Assembly (NCBI RefSeq): GCF_018476525.1
Contig: NZ_JAHCST010000015.1
Span: 1-64,000, forward strand
Length of the DNA: 64,000 nucleotides
Direction: 5' to 3'
Source of the DNA: Acrocarpospora catenulata
Lineage (GTDB): Bacteria > Actinomycetota > Actinomycetes > Streptosporangiales > Streptosporangiaceae
The notes beneath the pieces are model-generated. The model ran no database searches. It worked only from the letters and a program-made list of their open reading frames with translations, and was not told the DNA's origin. A program made the translations under genes and the position numbers. This document shows, one piece after another, positions 25,189 to 34,345 of the stretch (position 1 is the stretch's first letter; each line of letters starts with the position of its first letter).

Positions 25189-26039
25189 CGCGCCGCCGCC
25201 TCCATGACGTTCTCCGTGCCCAGCGCCCGCGCGTAGATGAAGATGCCCACCAGCAGCACCGCCATCAGCGTGAACGACAGCGCCGAGGCGGTCGGGTAGT
25301 TGCTGTTCACCAGGTACTCGGTCTGGATGATGTTGCCGATCATCGTGTTCCCCGTGCCGCCGAGCACCGCCGCGTTCACCGGGTCGGCGGAAGCCGGTAC
25401 GAAGGTCATCAGCACCCCGGCGAACACCCCCGGCAGCGACAGCGGCAGCACCACCCGGCGGAACGCGTCGAACCGGGAGGCGTACAGGTCGTAGGCGGCC
25501 TCGATGACCCGCGGGTCCACCCGCTCCAGCGCCACGTAGATGGGCAGGATCATGAACGGCAGGAAGTTGTAGACCAGTCCGCCGATCACCGCCACCGTGG
25601 TGGCCAGCACGTGGAAGTCCTCGGGCAGCAGCCCCCAGCCCTTCAGCGTGCCGAACAGGATGCCGTCGTCGGCCAGCAGGAACCCCCAGGAGATGGTCCG
25701 CAGCACGAACGACACGAAGAACGGCAGCAACAGCAGGAACAGGAACATCGACTTGCGGTGCCCGCCCTTGAAGGCGATCCAGTACGCCACCGGATAGCCC
25801 AGGATCAGCATCAGCAGCGTGGCCACCCCGCCGTACACCAGCGAGCGGACCAGCTGGGTGCTGTACTTGGCGATCGCGTCGGAGTAGTTGGACACGCTGA
25901 GCGTCTGCGCGAAGCCGTCGATGAGGTTGCCGGTGGTCAGCGAGACCGAGGCCATCGCCGCGATCGGCACCACCAGGAAGATGGCCAGCCAGAGCCAGCC
26001 GGGCAGCGCCAGCCAGTACGGCGCCCTGCTGCGCTTCAT
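25185..26039 (-). CDS. potB: Polyamine ABC importer permease, PotB-like
   Basis: 284 residues, six helices. EAA loop IEAAYDLYASRFDAFRRVVLPLSLPG (~178-200). FVLRTISWGFLLADDGILFGTLKGWG is the PotB-type loop. It starts right after the substrate-binding protein stop (3 bases). Confidence 0.92.
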   Translation of the reverse strand: MKRSRAPYWLALPGWLWLAIFLVVPIAAMASVSLTTGNLIDGFAQTLSVSNYSDAIAKYSTQLVRSLVYGGVATLLMLILGYPVAYWIAFKGGHRKSMFLFLLLLPFFVSFVLRTISWGFLLADDGILFGTLKGWGLLPEDFHVLATTVAVIGGLVYNFLPFMILPIYVALERVDPRVIEAAYDLYASRFDAFRRVVLPLSLPGVFAGVLMTFVPASADPVNAAVLGGTGNTMIGNIIQTEYLVNSNYPTASALSFTLMAVLLVGIFIYARALGTENVMEAAAR

Positions 26040-26041
26040 GC

Positions 26042-27241
26042 TCAGCCCTGCGTGATCGACTGGAAGATGCCGTTGAAGACCGTCTCCTCGGCTGCGGTCA
26101 GCGTCTTGTAGCTGCGCAGCTTGGCGTAGTCCTCGGCGGACGGGAAGATCAGCGGGCTCTCGGCCAGCGCCTTGGAGTCCTTGTCACCCTTGGCGGCCAG
26201 GATCTGCTGCACGGCGGGCACCGGGGTGACGAACTGGACGTACTCCGTCAGCTCGGCGGCGACCTCCGGCTTGTACAGGAAGTCCATCAGCATCAGCGCG
26301 TCCACCGGGTTGGCCGCGCCCTTGGGGATGGCCATGTTGTCGATCCAGATGGTGCCGCCCTCGGCGGGCACCACGAAGTCGACCGGCTCGCCGGCCAGCT
26401 GCCGCTGGAACACGTCGCCCGACCAGGCCTGGGAGAGCCAGATGTCGCCCTTGGCCACCGCATCGATGTAGGACTGGTCGTAGTACTTGCGGACCACGCC
26501 GCTCTCGCGCTGCTCCTTGAGCTTGGCGGCGGCCTTCTCCCACTCGGCCTGGGTGGAGGTGTCGGGGTCCACGCCGACCGCGAACATCGCGAAGTTGGCG
26601 ATCTCCTGGGCGTCGGCCATCATGCCGACCTTGCCCTCGTACTTCTTGTCGAACAGCGACTGGATGCTGGTGATCTTCTCGTCGACGTACTTGGTGTTGT
26701 ACGCGATGCCCGTCACGCCCGCCTGGTACGGGATGGTGAACTGGTTGTTCGGGTCGTAGGACGGGTTCTTGTACTTGGCCCCCGCGTTGGCGGCGAAGTT
26801 GGGCAGCTGCTTGTGGTCCAGCGCGACGAGGTAGCCCAGCTGGATCATCTTGGCCAGCTGGAGGCCGTTGGTCATCACGATGATGTCGTAACCGAGCGGC
26901 TGGCCGGCCCGCAGCTGCGGCTCGGACTTGCCGAAGAAGTCGGCGTTCTCCTGGATGACTTCCTTGTACTCGTAGGAGATGCCGGTGGCCTGCTGGAACT
27001 GCTTCAGCGGGCCCTGCTCGGGCGGCATGTACTCGGGCCAGTTGGCGAAGACGACCTTGCCGTGCTTCTGCTGGGTGGACCAGAAGTCGGCGACCTCGCT
27101 GGCCTTGGGCGCCTCGGCCTTCTGGCCCTGCACGCCACAGGCCGCCAGGGCCAGCCCGGCGGCGGAGAAGCCGGCCACCCGCAGGGCGTCCCGGCGGGAG
27201 TATCGGGACTGCGTCAGACCACGCAGAAGAGGGTTGTTCAT
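26042..27241 (-). CDS. potD: Polyamine-binding lipoprotein, PotD-like
   Basis: 399 residues. Twin-arginine-like RRDAL then a lipobox LALAAC at ~31-36, so exported and lipid-anchored. Mature domain features: FANWPEYM, TGISYEYKEVI, DIIVMTN, IPYQAGVTGIAYNTKYV and LSQAWSGDVFQRQ, with acidic and aromatic residues where PotD/PotF bind polyamine amines. Putrescine versus spermidine cannot be told. 21 bases after potA. Confidence 0.92.
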   Translation of the reverse strand: MNNPLLRGLTQSRYSRRDALRVAGFSAAGLALAACGVQGQKAEAPKASEVADFWSTQQKHGKVVFANWPEYMPPEQGPLKQFQQATGISYEYKEVIQENADFFGKSEPQLRAGQPLGYDIIVMTNGLQLAKMIQLGYLVALDHKQLPNFAANAGAKYKNPSYDPNNQFTIPYQAGVTGIAYNTKYVDEKITSIQSLFDKKYEGKVGMMADAQEIANFAMFAVGVDPDTSTQAEWEKAAAKLKEQRESGVVRKYYDQSYIDAVAKGDIWLSQAWSGDVFQRQLAGEPVDFVVPAEGGTIWIDNMAIPKGAANPVDALMLMDFLYKPEVAAELTEYVQFVTPVPAVQQILAAKGDKDSKALAESPLIFPSAEDYAKLRSYKTLTAAEETVFNGIFQSITQG

Positions 27242-27262
27242 GGGGGACTCCGGGGGAGGGGA

Positions 27263-28354
27263 CTAGAGCGCGTAGGAGTGCTGTGGCTGCCAGGACAGCC
27301 AGACCGTGTCGCCGCGCTCGGCGGTGACGCTACTGTCGTTGGCGTTCTGCTGGAAAACCATGATCTCCGCGCCGTCGGCCAGGCCGACCGCGTAGCTGTT
27401 GTAGGTACCCAGGTATACGACCTCGTTGACGGTGCCCCGTACCACGCTGAGGTCGCCCTCCGGCTGCTCGGTGGAGATCGTGATCTTCTCCGGGCGCACG
27501 GTCAGGTCGACGGTCTCCCCCGCCGTCGACGGACCGGACACCAGGATGCGGTCCTCGGCGCCGAGCCGCACCACCGCGCCGGCGCCCTCGACCGAGGCCA
27601 CGGTTCCGGTGAGCAGGTTGGAGGTGCCGATGAAGCCGGCCACGAACTTGGACGCCGGTTTCTCGTAGATCTCGCGCGGCGTGGCCAGCTGCTCCACCAG
27701 GCCGTCGTTCATCACCGCGATGCGGTCGCTCATGGTGAGCGCCTCGCTCTGGTCGTGGGTCACGTAGACGAAGGTGATCCCGACCTCGCGCTGGATGCGC
27801 TTCAGCTCGATCTGCATGGCCTGCCGGAGCTTGAGGTCCAGCGCGCCGAGCGGCTCGTCGAGCAGCAGCGCGCGGGGCCGGTTGACCAGAGCCCGGGCCA
27901 GCGCGACCCGCTGCTGCTGGCCGCCGGACATCTCGCGCGGGCGGCGCTTCTCCCGGCCGGTCAGGTCGACGATCTCCAGGATCTCGCCCACCCGCTGCTT
28001 GACCTCCGCGTCCGGCACCCTGCGGCGGCGGAGTCCGAACGCGACGTTCTCCCAGACGCTCATGTGCGGGAAGAGCGCGTAGGACTGGAACACCATGTTC
28101 ACGTCGCGCTTGTTCGGCGGCACGTCGGTGACGTCCTGGCCGTGCAGGCGGACGACCCCCTTGGTGGGCTCCTCGAAGCCCGCGACCATGCGCATGGTGG
28201 TGGTCTTGCCGCACCCGGACGGGCCGAGGAGGGAGAAGAACTCTCCCTCCCCGATCGCCAGGCTGACACCCTTCACGGCCTGTACGGTCTCGCCATGCGA
28301 GAGGTACTCCTTGACGACGCCGTCAAGCTCGATAGCGGGTATTGCCTCGGACAT
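27263..28354 (-). CDS. potA: Polyamine ABC importer ATPase, PotA-like
   Basis: 363 residues. Walker A GPSGCGKTT (~45), Q-loop, signature MSGGQQQRVALARAL (~140), Walker B RALLLDEPLGALD (~160), H-loop VTHDQSEAL, then a TOBE domain (~235-363) that adjusts activity. Couples ATP hydrolysis to polyamine uptake. It lies 11 bases after the aldehyde dehydrogenase stop, so the dehydrogenase and importer share a transcript. Confidence 0.93.
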   Translation of the reverse strand: MSEAIPAIELDGVVKEYLSHGETVQAVKGVSLAIGEGEFFSLLGPSGCGKTTTMRMVAGFEEPTKGVVRLHGQDVTDVPPNKRDVNMVFQSYALFPHMSVWENVAFGLRRRRVPDAEVKQRVGEILEIVDLTGREKRRPREMSGGQQQRVALARALVNRPRALLLDEPLGALDLKLRQAMQIELKRIQREVGITFVYVTHDQSEALTMSDRIAVMNDGLVEQLATPREIYEKPASKFVAGFIGTSNLLTGTVASVEGAGAVVRLGAEDRILVSGPSTAGETVDLTVRPEKITISTEQPEGDLSVVRGTVNEVVYLGTYNSYAVGLADGAEIMVFQQNANDSSVTAERGDTVWLSWQPQHSYAL

Positions 28355-28365
28355 ATCACCTCTCG

Positions 28366-29793
28366 CTATTCACCGATGTAATGCATGACATGCTTGACCC
28401 TCGTGTAGTCGTGGAGGCCGAAGACCGACAGGTCCTTGCCGTACCCGGAGTGCTTGAAGCCGCCGTGCGGCATCTCGGACACGAACGGGATGTGCGTGTT
28501 GACCCAGACGACGCCGAAGTCGAGCCGCTTGGACATGCGCATCGCCCGGCCGTGGTCGGAGGTCCACACCGAGCCCGACAGGCCGTACTTGACGCCGTTG
28601 GCCTTGGCCAGGGCGTCGGCCTCGTCGGTGAAGGTCTGGATGGTGATGACCGGGCCGAAGACCTCGTTCTGCACCATCTCGTCGTCCTGCTGGAGGCCGT
28701 CCACCACGGTGGGGGCGAAGAAGTAGCCCTGGTCACCGAGCCGGTGGCCACCGGTGAGCACCTTGGCGTGGTCGGGCCTGCGGTCCAGGAAACCGGCCAC
28801 CCTGGCCAGCTGGTTCGCGTTGTTGAGCGGCCCGTAGAAGGCGTCGTCGCCGGTGCCGGTGACGGTGGCCTTGGCGGCCTCGGTCAGCGCGGCGGCGAAC
28901 TCGCCGTGGATGCTCTCGTGCACCAGCACCCGGCAGGCGGCGGTGCAGTCCTGCCCGGCGTTGTAGAGCCCGGCGGCGGCGATCGCCTCGGCGGCGGCCT
29001 TGATGTCCTTGATGTCCTCGAACACCACGACCGGGGCCTTGCCGCCCAGCTCCAGGTGCACCCGCTTGAGGTCGTCGGCGGCGGTCTTGGCCACCGACAT
29101 GCCGGCCCCCACCGAACCGGTGATCGCCACCATCGAGGCGGACGGGTGGCCCACCACCAGGGCGCCGGTCTCCCGGTCGCCGGTGACCACGTTGAACACC
29201 CCGGCGGGCAGCACGTCGCCGATGATCTCGGCCAGCTTGATGGTGGAGGCCGGGGTGGTGTCGGACGGCTTGAGCACCACGGTGTTGCCCGCGGCCAGCG
29301 CCGGGGCGATCTTCCAGACCGCCATCATCATCGGGTAGTTCCACGGGGTGACCTGGCCGATGACGCCGATCGGCTCGTGCCGGATGACCGAGGTGTGCTC
29401 GCCCAGGAACTCACCCGCCGTCGGCCCCGCCAGCGTGCGGGCGGCCCCCGCGAAGAACCGGAAGTGGTCGGCCGCGATCGGCGTCTCGTCCTCCGCCATG
29501 CGCGGGCCCGGCTTGCCGGTGTTCCGGCACTCCGCTTCGTTGATCTCGGCTGCCCGGGCGTCGATGGCATCGGCTATCTTCAGGAGCAGGTTGGCCCGCT
29601 CACCCGGCGTGGTCTGACCCCAGGTCTCGAAGGCCGCGGTAGCGGCGGCGTAGGCGGCGTCGACGTCCTCCTGGCCGGAGATCGGTGCCTGGGCGTAGAC
29701 CTCACCGGTGCTGGGATCGATCACGTCGGAGAAGCGTCCGCTCCGGGCGTCGACGAACTTCCCGTCAATGAAGTTCTGCAGTCGGGTGGTCAC
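28366..29793 (-). CDS. Gamma-aminobutyraldehyde dehydrogenase
   Basis: 475 residues from GTG 29793, preceded by AGGAGG with a 6-base gap; a longer frame to 29952 has no such site. Catalytic Cys in YNAGQDCTAACR (~278), general base Glu in LELGGKAP (~244), NAD site ITGSVGAGMSV (~221-232), VTPWNYPM oxyanion Asn. Close to PatD/PuuC-type enzymes that oxidise 4-aminobutanal to GABA. Head of the operon with potABCD. Confidence 0.9.
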   Translation of the reverse strand: MTTRLQNFIDGKFVDARSGRFSDVIDPSTGEVYAQAPISGQEDVDAAYAAATAAFETWGQTTPGERANLLLKIADAIDARAAEINEAECRNTGKPGPRMAEDETPIAADHFRFFAGAARTLAGPTAGEFLGEHTSVIRHEPIGVIGQVTPWNYPMMMAVWKIAPALAAGNTVVLKPSDTTPASTIKLAEIIGDVLPAGVFNVVTGDRETGALVVGHPSASMVAITGSVGAGMSVAKTAADDLKRVHLELGGKAPVVVFEDIKDIKAAAEAIAAAGLYNAGQDCTAACRVLVHESIHGEFAAALTEAAKATVTGTGDDAFYGPLNNANQLARVAGFLDRRPDHAKVLTGGHRLGDQGYFFAPTVVDGLQQDDEMVQNEVFGPVITIQTFTDEADALAKANGVKYGLSGSVWTSDHGRAMRMSKRLDFGVVWVNTHIPFVSEMPHGGFKHSGYGKDLSVFGLHDYTRVKHVMHYIGE

Positions 29794-29821
29794 CGTTGAC
29801 CTCCTAATGAGGTGGCTGGAG

Positions 29822-29945
29822 CTTGTCGCGACCTGAGTTGTCGTGACACTGACAGACATATCAGACAGCGACAAGGGATTTCGTGGTGAAGATATCAAAT
29901 TGCTACGGAATCGCTTGACATGAGCGGCGGAACTGACAGCATGTC
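29822..29945. promoter_or_regulatory. Divergent control region, dehydrogenase/Lrp
   Basis: A 218-base gap between divergent genes. CTTGTCGC (29822-29829) and GCGACAAG (29868-29875) are inverted, with a further TTGTCGTGAC between. GACATG (29917-29922), CATGTC (29940-29945) and a third CATGTC near 29961 form another set. TTGACA (29915-29920) is a -35 candidate towards Lrp, without a convincing -10. Multiple spaced half-sites suit Lrp/AsnC binding. Confidence 0.5.
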
Positions 29946-30011
29946 GCACCAAGGACGCAACATGTCGGAAACACGAGTCGGGTACGGGTTCGCGAAGGGG
30001 ACGTCACGGGG

Positions 30012-30497
30012 ATGACCACACCTCCAAAGGTACGTACGACCAGGAATGGGCCGGTAATCCTGGACGACATCTCCAAGCAGATCGTCGAACAGCTCCAGAC
30101 GGATGGGCGCAAGCCGTACGCGGCGATCGGCAAGGCGGTGGGCCTGTCCGAGGCCGCCGTACGCCAGCGCGTCCAGCGCCTGCTCGACTCCGGCGTCATG
30201 CAGATCGTCGCCGTCACCGACCCCCTCACCCTCGGCTTCCCCCGCCAGGCGATGATCGGCATCAAGTGCGAGGGCGACCTGGAGGCCGTGGCCGACGAAC
30301 TCTCCGCCATCGAGGAGATCGACTACGTCGTCCTCACCGCCGGGTCAGTGGACATCATGGTCGAGGTCGTCTGCGAAGGCGACAGCCATCTCCTGGAAAT
30401 CCTTGGCAAAATCCGCGCGATCCCCGCAGTCCGCGCCACAGAAACCTTCGTCTACCTCAAACTCCACAAGCAAACCTACTCCTGGGGCACCCACTAA
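30012..30497 (+). CDS. Lrp/AsnC family regulator
   Basis: 161 residues. HTH ~18-65 (LDDISKQIVEQLQTDGRKPYAAIGKAVGLSEAAVRQRVQRLL, broken here as one helix set), RAM ligand domain ~80-155 (IEEIDYVVLTAGSVDIMVEVV). Divergent from the dehydrogenase-potABCD operon, so the likely local regulator, responding to an amino acid or polyamine product. ATG 30012 follows CGGGG weakly. Confidence 0.88.
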   Translation: MTTPPKVRTTRNGPVILDDISKQIVEQLQTDGRKPYAAIGKAVGLSEAAVRQRVQRLLDSGVMQIVAVTDPLTLGFPRQAMIGIKCEGDLEAVADELSAIEEIDYVVLTAGSVDIMVEVVCEGDSHLLEILGKIRAIPAVRATETFVYLKLHKQTYSWGTH

Positions 30498-30500
30498 CCC

Positions 30501-31979
30501 CTACGGCGCCAGCCGGTACCGGCGATGCGGCGACCGAGGCGACGCGGTGGCCGCCACCAGTCCTGCCTCTATCAGCCGGTTCAACTGCCTCACCACCGTG
30601 ACTTGCGAGAGGCCGCTGGCGTCCTGGATCTCCTGTCTGCTCACCGACCGGCCCGGTGGGATGGCAGCCAGCACGATGTCGCCCGCGGTATAGCCCCGCC
30701 GCTCGCCCGTGGCGGGCATGTCAGGGGCCTTGCGCAAGGTCACTGTGAACCGGGAGATACGGCTGCGGAACTCCGGCGGCAGTGCGTGGATCTGCCGTAG
30801 TTCGCGGACCATCGCGGGGATGCCACTCCCCCGGTTCTCACAGACCGTACGATCGGAGTCTGGCAGCCGGGCATCCTGGAGGATCTTGATAAGCGCCGGG
30901 TTCCGCGACGAGGTGACCCCTTCCCGCCCCAGATCGTCCTCGGTCACCGCGCCGTAGAGTCCGCCCGGGTTGGCGATCGTCACCCGGTCTGCGTACATGG
31001 TGATCTGTACCGGCGAGCCGTGCGAATAGGGCGAGTAGTCCCGGTGCACGAGGGCATTGACCAACGCCTCCCGTAGCGCCTCCACGGGGTAGTCGTAAAC
31101 GTCCCTCCGGCCCACGCCCTCGACATAACCTCGGATGGCCATGTTGCGGACCACGCCGGCGAGGGCGTCCTCGACGATGTAGGGGATTGGCCCATCGAAG
31201 GCGCGGTTGTCCAGGAATCGCGGCGCGCCCGGCGGTATGTCGCCGGAATTCACCCCGGGGTACACCACCAGCGTGACGTTGAGCTGGGGGAACCAGTGCT
31301 GCGGGTAGCGGCCAAAGATGAGCATGCCCGCCAGTGTCGGCACCACCGGCTCCGCTCCGTCGAGGATGTTCAGCCGCCGCAACGCAGTCAGATCATCCAG
31401 GCCGGCGAATGAACGAGGCTGACGCTGGCGTACCCGCCTGAGCAGGAAGGCCAGTTCAGAAGAGTCGAGGTCGTCCACCGTCGCCCCGGGGACCGGAGCC
31501 AGATCATCCCGTGGCTGTCCGCGGTTGGTGTGCAACAGATGGATCTCGAAATCCGTGAGCCGACGATCACCGTCCCCGCCGCGGATGAAGGAACCTCCAT
31601 ACTCGCCTCGTGCTCTGACATAACAGGGCTTGAAGCGCGGATCCAGTTCCGGAACGTCTGTGACGACCAGCGTGCCACCCTCGAAACCCATAATCTGGAC
31701 GACGGCACGCACGGGCGGTTCCATCTCATCCGCGCAAACCGCGGCGAGGCTCTCCTGAATACGCTTGGGATCAAAGCCCGGTGCGGGGCGGAACCCAGCG
31801 GTCTCGTCAAGGCCCAGGATGAGAGTTCCGCCGTGGCCGTTGCTGAACGCCGAGATCGTCTCCCGGACGCTCTTGGGAAGACCACCGGCTGCCGCCTTGA
31901 TCTCTACGTCGGACATATCGGAATTACAGGCTCGCGCCAGCTCGACGACCTCGGCCAGCTCGTTCTGGTCCATGTCCAT
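30501..31979 (-). CDS. AlbA_2/Schlafen-type ATP-binding regulator
   Basis: About 492 residues. N-terminal AlbA_2 (Schlafen AAA_4) domain ~12-130 (EIKAAAGGLPKSVRETISAFSN, HGGTLILGLDE). A GHKL-like ATPase region ~290-410 (ALREALVNALVHRDYS, then NRGSGIPAMVREL). A winged helix at the end (SRQEIQDASGLSQVTVVRQLNRLI, ~440-485). Such proteins are annotated as RecG-like or transcriptional regulators and some sit in defence loci. GC looks lower than in its neighbours. Start uncertain: ATG 31979, or ATG 31973, which has better spacing from AGGGGG. It interrupts the polyamine locus, 3 bases after the Lrp stop in the opposite direction. Confidence 0.85.
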   Translation of the reverse strand: MDMDQNELAEVVELARACNSDMSDVEIKAAAGGLPKSVRETISAFSNGHGGTLILGLDETAGFRPAPGFDPKRIQESLAAVCADEMEPPVRAVVQIMGFEGGTLVVTDVPELDPRFKPCYVRARGEYGGSFIRGGDGDRRLTDFEIHLLHTNRGQPRDDLAPVPGATVDDLDSSELAFLLRRVRQRQPRSFAGLDDLTALRRLNILDGAEPVVPTLAGMLIFGRYPQHWFPQLNVTLVVYPGVNSGDIPPGAPRFLDNRAFDGPIPYIVEDALAGVVRNMAIRGYVEGVGRRDVYDYPVEALREALVNALVHRDYSPYSHGSPVQITMYADRVTIANPGGLYGAVTEDDLGREGVTSSRNPALIKILQDARLPDSDRTVCENRGSGIPAMVRELRQIHALPPEFRSRISRFTVTLRKAPDMPATGERRGYTAGDIVLAAIPPGRSVSRQEIQDASGLSQVTVVRQLNRLIEAGLVAATASPRSPHRRYRLAP

Positions 31980-31996
31980 GCCCCCTGACAAAGCTA

Positions 31997-32013
31997 TGAT
32001 TAAGACTTTATCA
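31997..32013 (-). promoter_or_regulatory. Palindrome upstream of the AlbA_2 gene
   Basis: TGATTAAG-a-CTTTATCA, arms matching at seven of eight bases, 18 bases before the start codon in a small AT-rich gap. Possible autoregulatory operator. Confidence 0.4.
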
Positions 32014-32036
32014 CTATGAGCAAGATGCCATGTCGA

Positions 32037-32978
32037 TCACTTCGCCACGGCGAGGAGGGTGACCAGGTCGTAGGCGATATGGGAGGCCGCGATGGAGGTT
32101 ATCTCGGCGTGGTCGTAGGCGGGGGCGACCTCGACGACGTCGGCGCCGATGAGGTGGGACGGGGGGAGGGCGCGGAGGAGTTCGAGGAGTTCGCGGGTGG
32201 TCAGGCCGCCGGCTTCCGGGGTGCCGGTGCCGGGGGCGTGGGCGGGGTCCAGGACGTCGATGTCGACGCTGACGTAGAGGGGGCGGTCGCCGACACGGTC
32301 GCGGAGGGCGTCGGCGATCTCGTCGACGCCGCGGCGCATGACGTCGGCGCTGGTGATGACGCCGAAGCCGAGGCGGTGGTCCTCGTCGAGGTCGCGGCTG
32401 CTGTAGAGGGGGCCGCGGGTGCCGATGTGGGTGAGGGCCGAGGTGTCGAGCAGGCCCTCCTCGACCGCGCGGCGGAACGGGGTGCCGTGGGTGTACTCGG
32501 CGCCGAAGTAGGTGTCCCAGGTGTCCAGGTGCGCGTCGAAGTGCAGGAGCGCGACCGGGCCGTGCTCGCGGGCGGCGGCGCGCAGCAGCGGGAGCGCGAT
32601 GGTGTGGTCGCCGCCGATGGTCACCAGCCGGGTTCCGCCCGCCATCAGCGCGGACGCCGCGTGCTGCACGGTCTCCACGGCCTCCCCGATGTCGAAGGGA
32701 TTGCAGGCGATGTCGCCCGCGTCGGCCACCTGGGCCAGTTCGAACGGCGCCACCCCGAGCGCCGGATGGTACGGCCGGAGCAACCGGCTGGCCTCCCGCA
32801 CCGCCGCCGGCCCGAACCGCGCCCCCGGCCGGTAGGACACACCGCTGTCGAAGGGCACCCCCACCACGGCCACGTCCGCCCGCCCGACCTCATCCAGCCT
32901 CGGTAGCCGCGCGAAAGTGGCCGGCCCGGCGTAGCGCGGCACCCGGGAGGAGTCGACGGGTCCCCGCGGCTCGCTCAT
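32037..32978 (-). CDS. speB: Agmatinase (arginase family)
   Basis: 313 residues from ATG 32978 with GGGAGA 7 bases upstream. All manganese ligands are visible: GGDHT (~115), [10 protein letters not shown] (~138-147) and [19 protein letters not shown] (~220-238). Converts agmatine to putrescine and urea; a guanidinobutyrase role is possible. Feeds the putrescine route formed by the nearby oxidase and dehydrogenase. Confidence 0.88.
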   Translation of the reverse strand: MSEPRGPVDSSRVPRYAGPATFARLPRLDEVGRADVAVVGVPFDSGVSYRPGARFGPAAVREASRLLRPYHPALGVAPFELAQVADAGDIACNPFDIGEAVETVQHAASALMAGGTRLVTIGGDHTIALPLLRAAAREHGPVALLHFDAHLDTWDTYFGAEYTHGTPFRRAVEEGLLDTSALTHIGTRGPLYSSRDLDEDHRLGFGVITSADVMRRGVDEIADALRDRVGDRPLYVSVDIDVLDPAHAPGTGTPEAGGLTTRELLELLRALPPSHLIGADVVEVAPAYDHAEITSIAASHIAYDLVTLLAVAK

Positions 32979-33029
32979 GGCGTCTCCCTTCGTCGGTTTC
33001 CCGTCAGGATGGCAGGTGCCACCCATCGC

Positions 33030-33059
33030 TTGCCAATATTGTGTGCCACACAATATCGT
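33030..33059 (+). promoter_or_regulatory. PadR promoter with embedded operator, leaderless
   Basis: -35 TTGCCA (33030-33035), 18-base spacer, -10 TATCGT (33054-33059), then six bases to ATG 33066. The palindrome ATATTGTGT-gcc-ACACAATAT (33036-33056) is perfect and fills the spacer and half the -10. The typical layout of PadR autoregulation. Confidence 0.75.
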
Positions 33060-33065
33060 GTCACT

Positions 33066-33404
33066 ATGCATGAGGACGATGAGCTGCTCGCCACGCACCT
33101 GCAGGAACTCCGGCGGGGAACCGTGGTGCTCGCCTGCCTGCTCGTCCTGCAAGAGGCGAACTACGGATACGCGCTGCTCGACCTGCTCGAGCGCCGCGGC
33201 TTCGCCGTGGACGCCAACACCCTCTACCCCCTGCTCCGCCGCCTGGAGAAGCAGGGCCTGCTGACCAGCGACTGGAACACCGACGAGTCCCGGCCGCGGA
33301 AGTTCTACCGGACCAGCGAGCGCGGCGCCGCCTTCGCCGAGTTCCTGGGTCGCGACTGGGCCGAGCTGGACGCCGCATTCCGCACCCTGAAGGGCGAGTC
33401 ATGA
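33066..33404 (+). CDS. PadR family transcriptional regulator
   Basis: 112 residues. Winged helix [30 protein letters not shown] (two parts of one domain), [18 protein letters not shown], and wing [12 protein letters not shown], the PadR signature. Probably represses its own operon through 33036-33056. Stop overlaps the next gene by 4 bases (ATGA). Confidence 0.9.
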   Translation: MHEDDELLATHLQELRRGTVVLACLLVLQEANYGYALLDLLERRGFAVDANTLYPLLRRLEKQGLLTSDWNTDESRPRKFYRTSERGAAFAEFLGRDWAELDAAFRTLKGES

Positions 33405-34345
33405 CCCTCACCGACCGCTATGTCGCGGCGGCCCTGCGCCGCCTGCCCGAGCGGCAGCGCCCCGACATCGAACGGGAGCTGCGCGCCTCGATCGCGGACG
33501 CCGTCGACGACCGGCTGGCCGCCGGGGACGACCCGGCCGAGGCCGAGGTCGCGGTGCTCACCGAGCTGGGCGACCCGGCCCGGCTGGCCGCCGGCTACGC
33601 CGACCGGCCGCTCCAACTGATCGGCCCTGCCCTCTACCTGGACTACGTCCGCCTGCTGACCGCACTGCTGGCGACGGTCGTCCCGGCGGTGGCCGCGATC
33701 ATCGCCCTGGTGCGGACCCTCCAGGGCGACCCCGTGCCCGAGGTCGTCGGCGACGCGCTGAAATCCGCCTTCACCGCGGGGGTGCACCTCGTCTGCTGGA
33801 CGACGCTGCTCTTCGCGGCCATCGAGCGGGCGCCCGCGCTCCGCCGTACCCGGAAATGGACTCCGGACGCGCTCCCGGAACCCCCGAGCCGCAAGGCCAG
33901 GTACGGCGAGCTGATCAGCGGGACCGTGCTCACCGTGCTCTTCTCCACCCTCATCCTGATCTCCCCTGTGGTCAGCCCCGAGCGGGACACGGCCGGAAAC
34001 CCCATCGGCCCCCTCTCCCCCTGGCTGTGGGAGTCGGGCGTGCTCTACCTGTTCCTCGCCCTGGTGCTGGCCACCCTCGGCGTCACCTTCGCCCGGTACT
34101 ACACCCGGTGGAGCCTCCCCCTGGCCATCACGGGCGCGCTGGTCGAGATCGCCACCGCGATCACCCTGATCTGGCTGGCCGCCAACGACCGCGTGCTCAA
34201 CCCGGCCTTCGTGGCGGCGGCCGGCTGGCCAGCGCAGACCCCCGAGTGGATCACCACCGGCCTCATCGCCCTCTCCGTCGTCACCCTCCTGCACACCGTC
34301 ACCACATCACTGAAAGGAAGCCACGGTGAAAGCCATCGTCTATGA
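33401..34345 (+). CDS. HAAS-domain membrane protein
   Basis: 314 residues. N-terminal ~75 residues form a HAAS/permease-prefix domain (LPERQRPDIERELRASIADAVDDR, LGDPARLAAGYADRP), followed by six to seven helices. HAAS proteins are regularly coupled to PadR regulators and thought to act as membrane-bound partners in signalling; mechanism unclear. Coupled to PadR; overlaps the next gene by 20 bases. Confidence 0.82.
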   Translation: MTLTDRYVAAALRRLPERQRPDIERELRASIADAVDDRLAAGDDPAEAEVAVLTELGDPARLAAGYADRPLQLIGPALYLDYVRLLTALLATVVPAVAAIIALVRTLQGDPVPEVVGDALKSAFTAGVHLVCWTTLLFAAIERAPALRRTRKWTPDALPEPPSRKARYGELISGTVLTVLFSTLILISPVVSPERDTAGNPIGPLSPWLWESGVLYLFLALVLATLGVTFARYYTRWSLPLAITGALVEIATAITLIWLAANDRVLNPAFVAAAGWPAQTPEWITTGLIALSVVTLLHTVTTSLKGSHGESHRL

